From contig JAFATB010000023.1 of the NCBI GenBank assembly GCA_019244185.1, forward strand, positions 248,001-312,000: a stretch of DNA of 64,000 bases, read 5' to 3'. The translations under genes were made by a program, and so were the position numbers. The notes under the pieces are model-generated. The model was not told the origin of the DNA. It saw nothing but the letters and a program-made list of their open reading frames with translations, and searched no databases. This DNA is from Acidobacteriota bacterium. Lineage in GTDB: Bacteria; Acidobacteriota; Thermoanaerobaculia; Gp7-AA8. Shown here piece after piece: positions 18,849-27,207 of the stretch. Position 1 is the stretch's first letter. Each line of letters starts with the position of its first letter.

Positions 18849-19286
18849 ATGACTGCGACTGCCGAGCGGCAGATGGAGCTGACGCTCCCGATGGTGCCGG
18901 ACATCGAGATCGCGGCCGCACGCGCGGCCGGGAACCTCGCCCGGGAGCTCGGGATGGCGTCCGAATCCGTCGACGAGATGACGCACGCGATGATCGAAGC
19001 GTGCATCAACGCTCGGGAGCACTCCGGTAGCAAAGACCGTCGGATCTATGTAAGAATCACCGGCACCTCGCTCGCCGAAGGCAACTCGCGCATCGATATC
19101 TGGATCACCGATCACGGCCAGGGATTCAACGTGACCGAAGCCCGTTCGCGCCGCCAGAATCTCGGCGCCGTCCACAAGCGCGGCTGGGGCCTGCAGATCA
19201 TCGAAGCCCACATGGACGAGGTCGGAATCACGACCGGAGCCGAAGGCACGACGATCCACATGGTGAAATACGGGAAGAAATCATGA
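18849..19286 (+). CDS. RsbW-like anti-sigma factor serine kinase (HATPase_c_2)
   Basis: A 145-residue GHKL ATPase of the RsbW/SpoIIAB type. The N-box is MIEACINAREHSG, and the G1/G2 region shows DHGQGF and RGWGLQII. These kinases bind a sigma factor or other target and phosphorylate a STAS-domain antagonist. The STAS gene follows at once with a 4-bp overlap (ATGA), and a SpoIIE-type phosphatase follows that, which is the complete partner-switching set. No sigma factor gene is beside it, so the output may be a sigma factor elsewhere or a non-sigma target. Cytoplasmic. Confidence 0.92.
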   Translation: MTATAERQMELTLPMVPDIEIAAARAAGNLARELGMASESVDEMTHAMIEACINAREHSGSKDRRIYVRITGTSLAEGNSRIDIWITDHGQGFNVTEARSRRQNLGAVHKRGWGLQIIEAHMDEVGITTGAEGTTIHMVKYGKKS

Positions 19287-19639
19287 CGGATGAATTGAGA
19301 GTCGCGGTCGATCGGCGCGGTCCGGACGGCGCGGTGCTGTACACGAAGGGCTACATCAACAACGTCGGCGGCGAGGAAATCGCGAACCGCGCGTACGAGA
19401 TGATGGACGCCGGCGTGCGCACGCTCCTGCTCAACCTGCGCGAGACGAAGATCGTCAACTCCATCGGCATCAGCATCCTCATCGAGATCATCGAGAAGAT
19501 GATCGACAAAGGCGGCCGCATCGCCTTCTGCTGCCTCACGCCGGTCATCCTCAAGACGTTCCAGATCATGGGGCTCGCGAACTACGCCTCGATCTTCGCC
19601 GACGAGGAATCGGCCGTGAGCGAGCTCGGCCTGAAGTAG
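19283..19639 (+). CDS. STAS-domain anti-sigma factor antagonist
   Basis: A 118-residue SpoIIAA/RsbV-type STAS protein. The conserved segment IVNSIGISILIEI contains the serine that is phosphorylated in this family, followed by an alpha helix and the strand of GRIAFCCLTP. It overlaps the kinase gene by 4 bp and precedes the phosphatase gene by 43 bp. In the dephosphorylated form it would sequester the kinase; in the phosphorylated form it would release it. The N-terminal 20 residues, with a beta hairpin, are normal for the family. Confidence 0.92.
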   Translation: MTDELRVAVDRRGPDGAVLYTKGYINNVGGEEIANRAYEMMDAGVRTLLLNLRETKIVNSIGISILIEIIEKMIDKGGRIAFCCLTPVILKTFQIMGLANYASIFADEESAVSELGLK

Positions 19640-19682
19640 CCCGTTCCGCGGTTTCCCCTTCCTGATATTCTCCTGCGCGCCT

Positions 19683-21335
19683 ATGCCCCCGGTCCGCTCG
19701 TTCACCGACCTTCTGCATGCGTTGCAGGCGATCGAACGCTCGTCGGCGGCCGTGCAGGGGCCGCTCATCCTCGACGCCTTCGCGCGGCACACGCGCTTCG
19801 ACGCCGGCGCGCTGTATCTGCGTGAATCGCGCGGCTCGGAGCTGCGTCTCGCCGCGAAGTCGCGCCACTTCGTCGCGCCGGAGATCCTCGACGCGCAGGC
19901 GCGTGCCGAGGAGTTGCTCGAGCCGAGGCCGATGCTGGTGATGCCGCTGCAATCGCAGCGCGAGCCGTTCGGAATCCTCGCCCTCGGCACGCTCGACCAC
20001 GTCGCGCACGACAGCGACGGTGCCAGCGAAGAAGAACTGGCGTTCATCCGCGCGGCGACGGCGTTTCTCTCGACGCTGATCACGAATCAGCGCCTGCTGC
20101 AGGAGACGCGCGAGGGCGACTTTCAGCTCAAGTACCGATTGTGGGAGCTCGAGTCGCTGTATGACATCGGCCTCTCCATCGCCTCGACCCTCAATGTCGA
20201 CGAGCTCGCGGACGAGATCCTCTTCCGCATGATCTCGCTCACGAACGCGCGGCGCGCGGCGCTCTTCCTGCGCGAGCCGGCGGGCGGCTTCACGCTCTAT
20301 CGCTCGTTCGGCGAGGTGCGCGAAGACTTTCTCGAACGCGAGCTGAGCCAACAGCTCATGCGCGAAGGAAAGCCGCTGACGTTCGAAGGCGGCGGCGACT
20401 GCCTCTTCCCCGAATGCGAGACGTTCGTCGCGGTGCCGATCAAAGGCAGCAACGACGCGGTCATCGGCGTCCTCGCCGCGGCCGATCGCGAGACGCGCGA
20501 GGGCGGCATCGGCGCGTTCGAGGACAACGAGCTGCGACTCTTGTCGCTCTTCGCGAACCAGGTCGCCATCGCGCTCGAGAACGCGCGTCTCCACCGCGAG
20601 GCGCTGCTCAAGCAGGCCATGGAACGCGAGCTCGAGCTCGCGGCCACGATCCAGCGCGACATTCTCCCCAAAACGATTCCGACCGTCGAAGGCATTGACA
20701 TCGCCGCGCTCTCGCGTCCCGCGCGCCAGGTCGGCGGCGATTATCACGCGTTCTTCCTGCGCGACGGCGTGCTCACCGCGCTCGTCGCCGACGTCGCGGG
20801 CAAGTCGATGCCGGCGGCGCTGCTTGTGTCCGCGCTGCACGCCGTGCTGCAGCTGCTGTTCGCGGAAGGGCGCGAGCTCGGCGAGATCGCCACGGAGCTC
20901 AATCGCCACATCCACAGCTGGTCGGCCGAGAACAAGTTCGCGACGATGATCATGGTCTCGATCGATCCCGAACACGAGACGCTGCAGTACGTGAACGCGG
21001 GACACAACCCGTGCTATCTCCTGAGCGACGGCCGCATCGATCAGATGAAGTCGCATGGCCTCCCGATCGGCATCCTGCCGCAGACGCGCTACGCGACGCA
21101 GACGCGCCCGTTCCCGGCCGGTTCCGCGGTCGTGCTCTACAGCGACGGCATCACCGAGGCGGAGAACGTGGCGGGCGAAGAATTCGAGAACGAGCGCCTC
21201 GAAGCGCTGCTCCGCGAGCACGCGGACGCGCCGACCGCCGAACTGCGCGACCGCATCGCCGAAGCGGTGGACGGCTTCGTGGGCGAAGCGCCACAGAAAG
21301 ACGACGAGACGCTCGTCGTCGTACGACGCGCGTAA
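19683..21335 (+). CDS. GAF-GAF-SpoIIE PP2C-type phosphatase
   Basis: A 550-residue RsbU-like phosphatase that would dephosphorylate the adjacent STAS protein. Residues of about 1-130 and 155-305 are GAF-like sensory domains, with a helical linker at about 305-325 (MERELELAATIQRDILP, a signature that precedes SpoIIE domains). The PP2C/SpoIIE domain at about 325-550 has the metal-ligand motifs VGGDYHAF, VADVAGKSMPAALL, YSDGITEAEN and KDDETLVVV. Input is through the GAF domains, with the ligand unknown. It is the last gene of the plus-strand regulatory block and ends 10 bp before the convergent enoyl-CoA hydratase gene. Confidence 0.94.
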   Translation: MPPVRSFTDLLHALQAIERSSAAVQGPLILDAFARHTRFDAGALYLRESRGSELRLAAKSRHFVAPEILDAQARAEELLEPRPMLVMPLQSQREPFGILALGTLDHVAHDSDGASEEELAFIRAATAFLSTLITNQRLLQETREGDFQLKYRLWELESLYDIGLSIASTLNVDELADEILFRMISLTNARRAALFLREPAGGFTLYRSFGEVREDFLERELSQQLMREGKPLTFEGGGDCLFPECETFVAVPIKGSNDAVIGVLAAADRETREGGIGAFEDNELRLLSLFANQVAIALENARLHREALLKQAMERELELAATIQRDILPKTIPTVEGIDIAALSRPARQVGGDYHAFFLRDGVLTALVADVAGKSMPAALLVSALHAVLQLLFAEGRELGEIATELNRHIHSWSAENKFATMIMVSIDPEHETLQYVNAGHNPCYLLSDGRIDQMKSHGLPIGILPQTRYATQTRPFPAGSAVVLYSDGITEAENVAGEEFENERLEALLREHADAPTAELRDRIAEAVDGFVGEAPQKDDETLVVVRRA

Positions 21336-21345
21336 ACCGCGCGCG

Positions 21346-22107
21346 CTACTTTTTCGCGAACGCCGCGATCTTCGCCTTCGCCTCGTCCGACGCGAAACAC
21401 TGCAGCTGATGCTCGGCCTCGAGCTCGAGCTGCGCGCGCAAGTCGTTCCGTTCCGACGCCGCGAGCGCGCGCTTGATCCCCTGCACCGCGAGCGGTGAGC
21501 CGCCGGCGATCGCCTGCGCGAGCGCCGCCGTCTCGCGCGCGAGCTCCGCGGCGGGGACGACGCGATCGACCATGCCGATGCGCTCCGCTTCCGCGGCATC
21601 GACCATGCGGCCTGTGGCCATCAGCTCGAGCGCGCGTCCGTTGCCGACGAGCCGCGGCAGGAGCCACGTGCCGCCCCAGTCCGGATGGAGGCCGATGCGC
21701 ACGAACGTCTCGCCCAGCTTCGCGACATCCGAGGCGATGCGGTAGTCGCACGCGAGCGCGAGGTTGCAGCCGGCGCCCGCGGCCACGCCGTTGATCGACG
21801 CGATCACCGGCTTGGCCATCGACGCGAGCTGCAGCACGACGTCGCGTCCGGCGTCGAGCAGCTTGCGGAACGACGCGACGTCATCGCTCTCCTGCAGCTT
21901 CGCCATGTACTCGACGTCGCCGCCGGCGCAGAACGCGCGACCCGCGCCGGTGATCACGACGACGCGCACGCGCTCGTCGCCGTCGCACGCGCGCAACGCG
22001 GCGAGCAGGTCCTCGCGCATCGTGCCGCTGAACGCGTTGAGCTTCTCGGAACGGTCGAGCGTGATCGTCGCGACCGCGCCGTCGATGGCGGTGCTGATGA
22101 AAGTCAT
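21346..22107 (-). CDS. Enoyl-CoA hydratase/isomerase family protein
   Basis: A 253-residue crotonase-fold protein that would act on acyl-CoA thioesters, probably hydrating trans-2-enoyl-CoA. The oxyanion-hole segment FCAGGDVEYMAK and the second conserved block INGVAAGAGCNLALACDYRIA are clear; the Glu residues usually placed after LGETFVRIGLHPDWG are in the right region. Start ATG 22107 gives the standard N-terminus M-T-F-I-S. It lies head to head with the CaxA antiporter gene (28 bp between starts). No beta-oxidation partners are adjacent. Confidence 0.93.
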   Translation of the reverse strand: MTFISTAIDGAVATITLDRSEKLNAFSGTMREDLLAALRACDGDERVRVVVITGAGRAFCAGGDVEYMAKLQESDDVASFRKLLDAGRDVVLQLASMAKPVIASINGVAAGAGCNLALACDYRIASDVAKLGETFVRIGLHPDWGGTWLLPRLVGNGRALELMATGRMVDAAEAERIGMVDRVVPAAELARETAALAQAIAGGSPLAVQGIKRALAASERNDLRAQLELEAEHQLQCFASDEAKAKIAAFAKK

Positions 22108-22135
22108 GGCGGGCGTCAGGATAAACTGCGCGCGC

Positions 22136-23230
22136 ATGAAACGCGCGCTCACATGGGTCAGCTACGCCACGATCCCGCTGGCGCTCTATCTCCAGTTCTT
22201 CGCGACCGAGCGCATCGTCCTGCAGTTCATCTTCTCGTGCCTCGCCGTCATCCCCATTGCGTCGTGGATCGGCCACAGCACCGAGCACCTCGCGTACCGC
22301 ATGGGACCGACGTACGGCGCGCTGTTCAACGCCACCTTCGGCAACTTCGCGGAGATGGTCATCGCCGTCTTCGCCATCCGCGCGGGACTCACCGACGTCG
22401 TGCGCGCGTCGCTGAGCGGCTCGATCGTCGGCAACCTGCTGTTCGTCGCGGGACTGGCGATGCTGATGGGCGGGTGGAAGCGCGAGTCGCAGTCGTTCAA
22501 CGATCTTGCCGCGGAGGCGCAGGGCGGCCAGCTGATTCTCGCCGTCGCGTCGGCGATCATCCCCGCGCTCTTCTTCCGCTCCGCCGTCAGCGCGCGCCAT
22601 CCGGAGCTGATCCACGAAGTCTCGCGCGGCACCGCGGTGATCCTCTTGATCTCGTACGCCGCGGGACTCTGGTTCTCGTTCCGCACGCACCGCCACCGCT
22701 TCGCCGCCGCGAATGCGGAAGACGAGCTTCCCGCCGATACGTGGCCGGTGAAGAAAGCCGCCGGGATCCTCCTCGGCGCGAGCGTCTTGATGGGCATCGT
22801 CGCGGAAGGACTCGTGCACGCCGTCCACGCCGCCGGCCGTGCGTGGGGCATGAACGAAGTCTTCCTCGGCTTCATCGTGCTGGCGATCGTCGGCAACGCG
22901 GCGGAACACTCCACCGCGGTCGTGCTGGCCATGCGCAATCAGATGGACACGGCGCTCAACATCTCGATGCAGTCGAGCGTGCAGATCGCGCTCTTCGTGA
23001 CGCCGGTGCTGGTCTTTCTCTCCGTGCCGCTCGGGCATCCGCTGGATCTGCTGTTCACACCGTTCGAGATCCTCGCGATCACGATCGCCGTCGCCGTCTT
23101 CGCGTATCTCTGCATCGACGGCGAGACGAACTGGTACGAGGGCGTGCAGCTCCTCGCGGTGTACGGGCTCATCGCCGTCGCGCTCTACTTTCTTCCCGCG
23201 ACTCCGCAGCCGGCGCCCGCCGCGCACTGA
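22136..23230 (+). CDS. Calcium/proton antiporter, CaxA-type
   Basis: A 364-residue multispanning inner-membrane protein of the CaCA superfamily, exporting Ca2+ (or another cation) against protons. Both internal repeat signatures are present: NATFGNFAEMVIA in the first half and VGNAAEHSTAVV in the second. About ten hydrophobic segments are visible. The start ATG 22136 gives the short basic N-terminus MKRALTWVSY. The N-terminal extension of the larger open frame runs over the divergent hydratase gene and is not real. It is closely followed by the PAP2 gene (5 bp). Confidence 0.94.
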   Translation: MKRALTWVSYATIPLALYLQFFATERIVLQFIFSCLAVIPIASWIGHSTEHLAYRMGPTYGALFNATFGNFAEMVIAVFAIRAGLTDVVRASLSGSIVGNLLFVAGLAMLMGGWKRESQSFNDLAAEAQGGQLILAVASAIIPALFFRSAVSARHPELIHEVSRGTAVILLISYAAGLWFSFRTHRHRFAAANAEDELPADTWPVKKAAGILLGASVLMGIVAEGLVHAVHAAGRAWGMNEVFLGFIVLAIVGNAAEHSTAVVLAMRNQMDTALNISMQSSVQIALFVTPVLVFLSVPLGHPLDLLFTPFEILAITIAVAVFAYLCIDGETNWYEGVQLLAVYGLIAVALYFLPATPQPAPAAH

Positions 23231-23235
23231 CGCTC

Positions 23236-24213
23236 GTGAAGCGCCCGTATTTCTTCGAGCTCTTCACGGTCGCGAACCTCGCGGCGTTCGCGCTCTTCGC
23301 GCACGCGTCGTCGCCGCTCGCGAATCCGCTGCTCAACTGGCTCTCGTTCAGCTTCGGTCTCGCGCTGCACGCGCTCGCGGGCATCGCCGTACGCGCGTCC
23401 ATCGCGAAGCTGCGCGGCGACCGCACGTACGTTGCGATCATCCGCAAGCCGGCATGGCTCCTCGACACGCTGCGCCTCGTCCTCGCCGGCGGCCTCGTCG
23501 TCGTGACGTACGGCTGGATCAAGCTCGTGGTGCCGGTCTATCACCCCACGCGTTTCGACCAGCAGCTCTGGGATCTCGATCAGACGCTCGGCCTCGGCTT
23601 CTCGCCGAACATCCTGCTGCTCGATCTCTTCGGCCGGCCGCTGTTCCTGCACGCGATCGACTGGCTGTACGCGAACGTCTTCTTCGTCAGCTCGATGATC
23701 GCCTTCGCGTACTTTCTGTCGGAGCCGAGCCGCCGCGTGCGCATCGCGTTCGCGAACGGCAACGCCGTCCTGTGGATCGCCGGCGCGTGGCTCTACTTGC
23801 TCGTGCCGTCGGTGGGTCCCGCGTACGGCTTCCCCGATCTCTGGCTCGCGCACGAGGCGGCGCTCCAGCGCACGCAGAACTTTCAGGCGCTGCTGATGCG
23901 CAACTACCAGAACGTGCTGCGCGCGGCGAGCGGGCAGCGGCCGACGGCGCCCGTTCGCATCATCTTCGGGATCGGCGCGTTTCCCTCGCTTCACGTCGCT
24001 TTTCAGACATATGTCTTTTTCTGGATGCGCCGCATCTGGACCTCGGGCGAGGTGCTCTTCGCGCTGTTCGTCGTGACGATCTTCATCGGCTCGATGGTCA
24101 CGGGCTGGCACTACATGATCGACGGCCTCGCCGGCGCCGCGCTCGCGTTCGCCTGCTACGCGTGCGCGTGGCGCGCGGCGCGGCTCTCGCGCTGGCAGCA
24201 GCTGCGGCATTAA
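23236..24213 (+). CDS. PAP2-family membrane phosphatase/phosphotransferase
   Basis: A 325-residue integral membrane protein with several hydrophobic helices and a C-terminal PAP2 signature: IGAFPSLHVAF (P-S-x-H) and SMVTGWHYMIDGLAG (the H-x3-D motif). It resembles the inositol-phosphotransferase-like PAP2 subgroup with extra N-terminal helices. The substrate is probably a lipid phosphate or phosphodiester; not shown. The start is GTG 23236, 5 bp after the CaxA stop, so they are likely cotranscribed. The P-S-x-H histidine and the distal His/Asp support an active enzyme. Confidence 0.85.
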   Translation: MKRPYFFELFTVANLAAFALFAHASSPLANPLLNWLSFSFGLALHALAGIAVRASIAKLRGDRTYVAIIRKPAWLLDTLRLVLAGGLVVVTYGWIKLVVPVYHPTRFDQQLWDLDQTLGLGFSPNILLLDLFGRPLFLHAIDWLYANVFFVSSMIAFAYFLSEPSRRVRIAFANGNAVLWIAGAWLYLLVPSVGPAYGFPDLWLAHEAALQRTQNFQALLMRNYQNVLRAASGQRPTAPVRIIFGIGAFPSLHVAFQTYVFFWMRRIWTSGEVLFALFVVTIFIGSMVTGWHYMIDGLAGAALAFACYACAWRAARLSRWQQLRH

Positions 24214-24240
24214 GTCCCGTCGCGGACTGTTTTTTCACGT

Positions 24241-25356
24241 ATGTCCGCGATTCCCTCTTCACCGACTCTCGGCGACGTGCTCGCGAAACGCACCGTCGAG
24301 GGCGAGCTGTACGAGAAGCTCGAAAACAAAGCACTGCGCTGCTTCTCGTGCGGCCACCGCTGCAAGATCCTCAACGGCCTCAAAGGCATCTGCAAAGTCC
24401 GCTACAACGAAGACGGCGTGCTGAAAGTGCCGCGCGGCTATGTCGCCGCGCTGCAGGTCGATCCGATCGAAAAGAAGCCGTTCTTCCACGCCTATCCCGG
24501 CGCTCTTGCGCTCTCGTTCGGCATGCTCGGCTGCGACTACCACTGCGGCTATTGTCAGAACTGGGTCACCTCGCAGGCGCTGCGCGATCCGATGGCCGTC
24601 GCGCCGCCGATGGACGTCGAGCCTTCCGTGCTCGTGCAGCTCGCGAAGAAGCACGGCGCGAAAGTGATCACCTCGACCTACAACGAGCCGCTCATCACCT
24701 CCGAATGGGCCGTCGAAGTCTTCAAGGAAGCGAAGCAGGCCGGCCTCGTCTGCTCGTACGTTTCGAACGGCAACGGAACGCCGGAAGTGCTCGACTACAT
24801 CGCGCCGTATCTCACGATGTACAAAGTCGATCTCAAAGGCTTCGAAGACCGTCACTACCGCGACCTCGGCGGCACCTTGCAGCCGGTGCTCGACACGATC
24901 AAAGGTCTCAAGCAGCGCGGCATCTGGGTCGAGATCGTGACGCTCGTCATTCCCGGCTTCAACGACTCCGACGGCGAGCTGACGAAGATCGCCGAGTTCC
25001 TCGCCGGCGTCGACCGCGACATCCCGTGGCACATCACCGCGTACCACGAGGATTACAAGATGAACAATCCGAGCACGACCGCGTCGCATCTGCTGCGCGC
25101 GTACGAGATCGGCAAACGCGCGGGCCTGCGCTTCATCTATCCCGGCAACATCCCCGGCGCGTTCGGCGACAAGGAATCGACGCATTGCCCGTCGTGCAGC
25201 GCGCTCGTCATCGGCCGCACCGGCTTCCGCGTGACGTCGTTCCGCCTCGTCGGCGGCAAGTGCCCCGAATGCGCGACGCCGATTCCCGGCGTCTGGGACG
25301 GAGACGCCGCCGTCGGACGCAGCGGCGTGCCGCGGCCGGTGCGAGTGGCGCGCTAA
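24241..25356 (+). CDS. amrS: AmmeMemoRadiSam-system radical SAM enzyme (AmrS-like)
   Basis: A 371-residue radical SAM protein. The SAM-cluster motif C-x3-C-x2-C is CDYHCGYC at about residues 98-105. Upstream there is an extra cysteine set (C34, C37, C41, C51 in the segment beginning LRCFSCGHRCKI) and at the end two C-P-x-C pairs (CPSCSALVIG and CPECATPIPG) that look like a metal-binding tail. This arrangement is the AmrS family, usually encoded with a Memo-like and an AMMECR1-like protein. Neither partner is present here; instead a Rieske protein and a hydrolase follow at once. The biochemical role of the family is unsettled. Confidence 0.9.
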   Translation: MSAIPSSPTLGDVLAKRTVEGELYEKLENKALRCFSCGHRCKILNGLKGICKVRYNEDGVLKVPRGYVAALQVDPIEKKPFFHAYPGALALSFGMLGCDYHCGYCQNWVTSQALRDPMAVAPPMDVEPSVLVQLAKKHGAKVITSTYNEPLITSEWAVEVFKEAKQAGLVCSYVSNGNGTPEVLDYIAPYLTMYKVDLKGFEDRHYRDLGGTLQPVLDTIKGLKQRGIWVEIVTLVIPGFNDSDGELTKIAEFLAGVDRDIPWHITAYHEDYKMNNPSTTASHLLRAYEIGKRAGLRFIYPGNIPGAFGDKESTHCPSCSALVIGRTGFRVTSFRLVGGKCPECATPIPGVWDGDAAVGRSGVPRPVRVAR

Positions 25357-25379
25357 AGGTGATAAGGTCCGCCGCCGTC

Positions 25380-25688
25380 GTGGACTCGTTCGTTGACATC
25401 GGCAACATCGCGGAAGTCCCAGTAGGGCGCACGAAAGCGTACGTCGTCGGCGGACGCTCCATCGCGCTCTATCACACCGCGCGCGGCTTCTTCGCCACCG
25501 ACAACACGTGCCCGCATCGCGGCGGTCCGCTCGCGGAAGGCGATTTGATCGGCGACGAGATCACGTGCCCGTGGCATCTGTGGGGCTTCGACGTCGCCAG
25601 CGGCGTGTGCACGGGAAACGCAGAGGTCTCCGTCGCGGCGCATGAAGTTCGCGTCGAAGGGGAACGCATCATGGTGAGGCTGTCGTGA
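25380..25688 (+). CDS. Rieske [2Fe-2S] ferredoxin-like protein
   Basis: A small Rieske protein of about 102 residues. The cluster ligands are C44-x-H46 in NTCPHRGGP and C63-x2-H66 in TCPWHLWGFD. It has no signal peptide or membrane anchor, so it is a soluble electron carrier like NirD or dioxygenase ferredoxins. The start is uncertain: GTG 25380 gives a normal N-terminus, GTG 25359 is an alternative seven codons longer. It begins 23 bp after amrS and its last codons overlap the hydrolase start by 4 bp, so the three genes are almost surely one operon. The oxygenase or reductase it serves is not visible here. Confidence 0.85.
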   Translation: MDSFVDIGNIAEVPVGRTKAYVVGGRSIALYHTARGFFATDNTCPHRGGPLAEGDLIGDEITCPWHLWGFDVASGVCTGNAEVSVAAHEVRVEGERIMVRLS

Positions 25689-26320
25689 ATCCGAAACCGT
25701 TGCGCCACGTCGATCTCTACAGCAGCGCGGGCAAGCTCGAGGCGCTCTATCGCGAGCTGCAGGATCCCGCCGGCGTTGCCGTCGTCTGCCATCCGCACCC
25801 CCTCGGCGGCGGCACGCTGCACAACAAAGTCGTCTTCCGCGCCGCACGCGGACTCGAGGCCGCGAACGTGGCCACGCTGCGCTTCAACTTCCGCGGTGTC
25901 GGCGCGAGCGGCGGACGCCACGACGAAGGCGAGGGCGAACAGGAAGACGTCACCGCCGCGATCGAGTGGGTGAAGCGCAAGCATCCGGGCAAGAAGCTCT
26001 TCGTCGGCGGCTTCTCGTTCGGCTCGTGGGTCGCCTCACGCGTCGCGTGCGAGCGCACCGACGTCGACGCGATGTTTCTCATCGGCACGCCGGTCAACAA
26101 GTACGACTTCGGCTATCTGCGGCATTGCGAGCGTCCGATCCTCTTCGTGCACGGCACGCAGGACGAGCACGGCGACGTCGCGAAGCTCGAGAAGCTCATC
26201 CCGCACGTGCGCAACGCCGAGAGCGTGATCATCACCGGCGCCGATCACTTTTTCACCAAGCAGCTGGAAGGTTTGGAAGAGACGATCCGCGCCTGGGCCG
26301 AAGAGATCATCGAGGGTTAA
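25685..26320 (+). CDS. Alpha/beta-hydrolase superfamily protein
   Basis: A 211-residue cytoplasmic alpha/beta hydrolase of the COG2945-like type. The nucleophile elbow is GGFSFGSWVA (G-x-S-x-G with Ser), preceded by CHPHPLGGGT and LRFNFRGVG. ILFVHGTQDEHGDV supplies the acid region and ITGADHFF the catalytic His. GTG 25685 overlaps the Rieske gene by 4 bp. The function is unknown; the operon with amrS and a Rieske protein is unusual and gives no direct clue. It ends at 26320, before a structured 120-bp gap. Confidence 0.9.
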   Translation: MNPKPLRHVDLYSSAGKLEALYRELQDPAGVAVVCHPHPLGGGTLHNKVVFRAARGLEAANVATLRFNFRGVGASGGRHDEGEGEQEDVTAAIEWVKRKHPGKKLFVGGFSFGSWVASRVACERTDVDAMFLIGTPVNKYDFGYLRHCERPILFVHGTQDEHGDVAKLEKLIPHVRNAESVIITGADHFFTKQLEGLEETIRAWAEEIIEG

Positions 26321-26369
26321 TCGAGGTTCGGCTTGCCTCTTATGCTGTTATCCCATAGAATGCGTCTGC

Positions 26370-26439
26370 AGGTGCCCCGGGGCTAACTCCTCCTTGCGTG
26401 ACCCCCTTCTCCTGTTGGCGCTTCCAACCCGGGGCACCT
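26370..26439. terminator. Structured inverted repeat between convergent genes
   Basis: AGGTGCCCCGGG at 26370-26381 pairs perfectly with CCCGGGGCACCT at 26428-26439, with an inner hairpin GTTGG-loop-CCAAC at 26414-26428. It lies in the gap between the convergent hydrolase and BtuF-like genes, so a bidirectional terminator is the simple reading, though there is no clear T-run and the 46-nt loop is long. It could also be a small structured RNA. Confidence 0.6.
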
Positions 26440-26442
26440 CCT

Positions 26443-27192
26443 TCACGCAAGCGCTTCGGCGAGAAAGCGCAGCCCCAGCGTCGTCCGCGTCCCGTGCCAC
26501 GTGAAGAGATGTCCGGGGAACGGACCGATGACGCGCGGACCGCGAATCGCACGCGCATCGTCTCCCGTGAAGAGGTACGGCTCGTCGGGCAGGAACACGA
26601 CGTCCGGCCGCAGCGCGAGCACGTCTTCGAGCGACAGCTGCGGATAGCGCGTGCGATCGCCGAGGATGTTGCGGCCGCCCGCGCGCGTGACGAGCTGTGA
26701 GACGTAGGTATCGCCGCCGCACCACATCCACGGCTGCTTCCAGATCGGCACCGCGAACGTGAACGCGCGTGACGGCAGCGCGCTCTCGGCGTCGCGCAGC
26801 TCGCGTACCAGCGCGTCCGCGCGTTCGCCGCGTCCGTGAATCGCGCCGAGCTGCGCGAGGAGCTCCGCGACGTCGTCGACGCTCTTTGGCTCGCTGACGA
26901 AGACGGGCGCGAACGCCTCGATCGCGTCGCCGTGGCGTTTCAGATTCTCCTCGAGGTTCATGTGCACGAGGTCGGGCGCGAGCGCGCGGATCTCGTCGAC
27001 GCGCGGGTTCTTCGTGCCGCCGACGCGCGGCAGCGCGAGAGCCGGCGGAAAGATGCAGAAGTCGGTGATGGCCACGACGTCGTCGCCCGCGCCGAGGTCG
27101 AAGAGCGTCTCCGTGATGGAAGGAACGAGCGACACCACGCGGCGCGGCGGCGCGTCGAGCGCGAGCGGAACTCCGCGGATGTCGCGAATCAT
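26443..27192 (-). CDS. BtuF-like helical-backbone metal/cobalamin-binding protein
   Basis: A 249-residue periplasmic-binding-fold protein of the BtuF/FepB-type class: RVVSLVPSITETLFDLGAGDD at the start, ALAPDLVHMN, WMWCGGDTYVSQL and RPDVVFLPDEPYL. There is no signal peptide (MIRDIRGVPLALDAPPRR), so it is probably cytoplasmic. Cytoplasmic homologues occur in cobalamin-related and radical-enzyme contexts. Start ATG 27192. No BtuCD transporter is adjacent. It ends just after the structured inverted repeat and is divergent from the GT39-like gene. Confidence 0.85.
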   Translation of the reverse strand: MIRDIRGVPLALDAPPRRVVSLVPSITETLFDLGAGDDVVAITDFCIFPPALALPRVGGTKNPRVDEIRALAPDLVHMNLEENLKRHGDAIEAFAPVFVSEPKSVDDVAELLAQLGAIHGRGERADALVRELRDAESALPSRAFTFAVPIWKQPWMWCGGDTYVSQLVTRAGGRNILGDRTRYPQLSLEDVLALRPDVVFLPDEPYLFTGDDARAIRGPRVIGPFPGHLFTWHGTRTTLGLRFLAEALA

Positions 27193-27207
27193 CGCCGCGA
27201 GAGTATC

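Noticed and set aside
26370..26439. A cobalamin riboswitch near the BtuF-like gene
   Set aside because: The element is at the 3' end of that gene, and no B12-box-like sequence is present.
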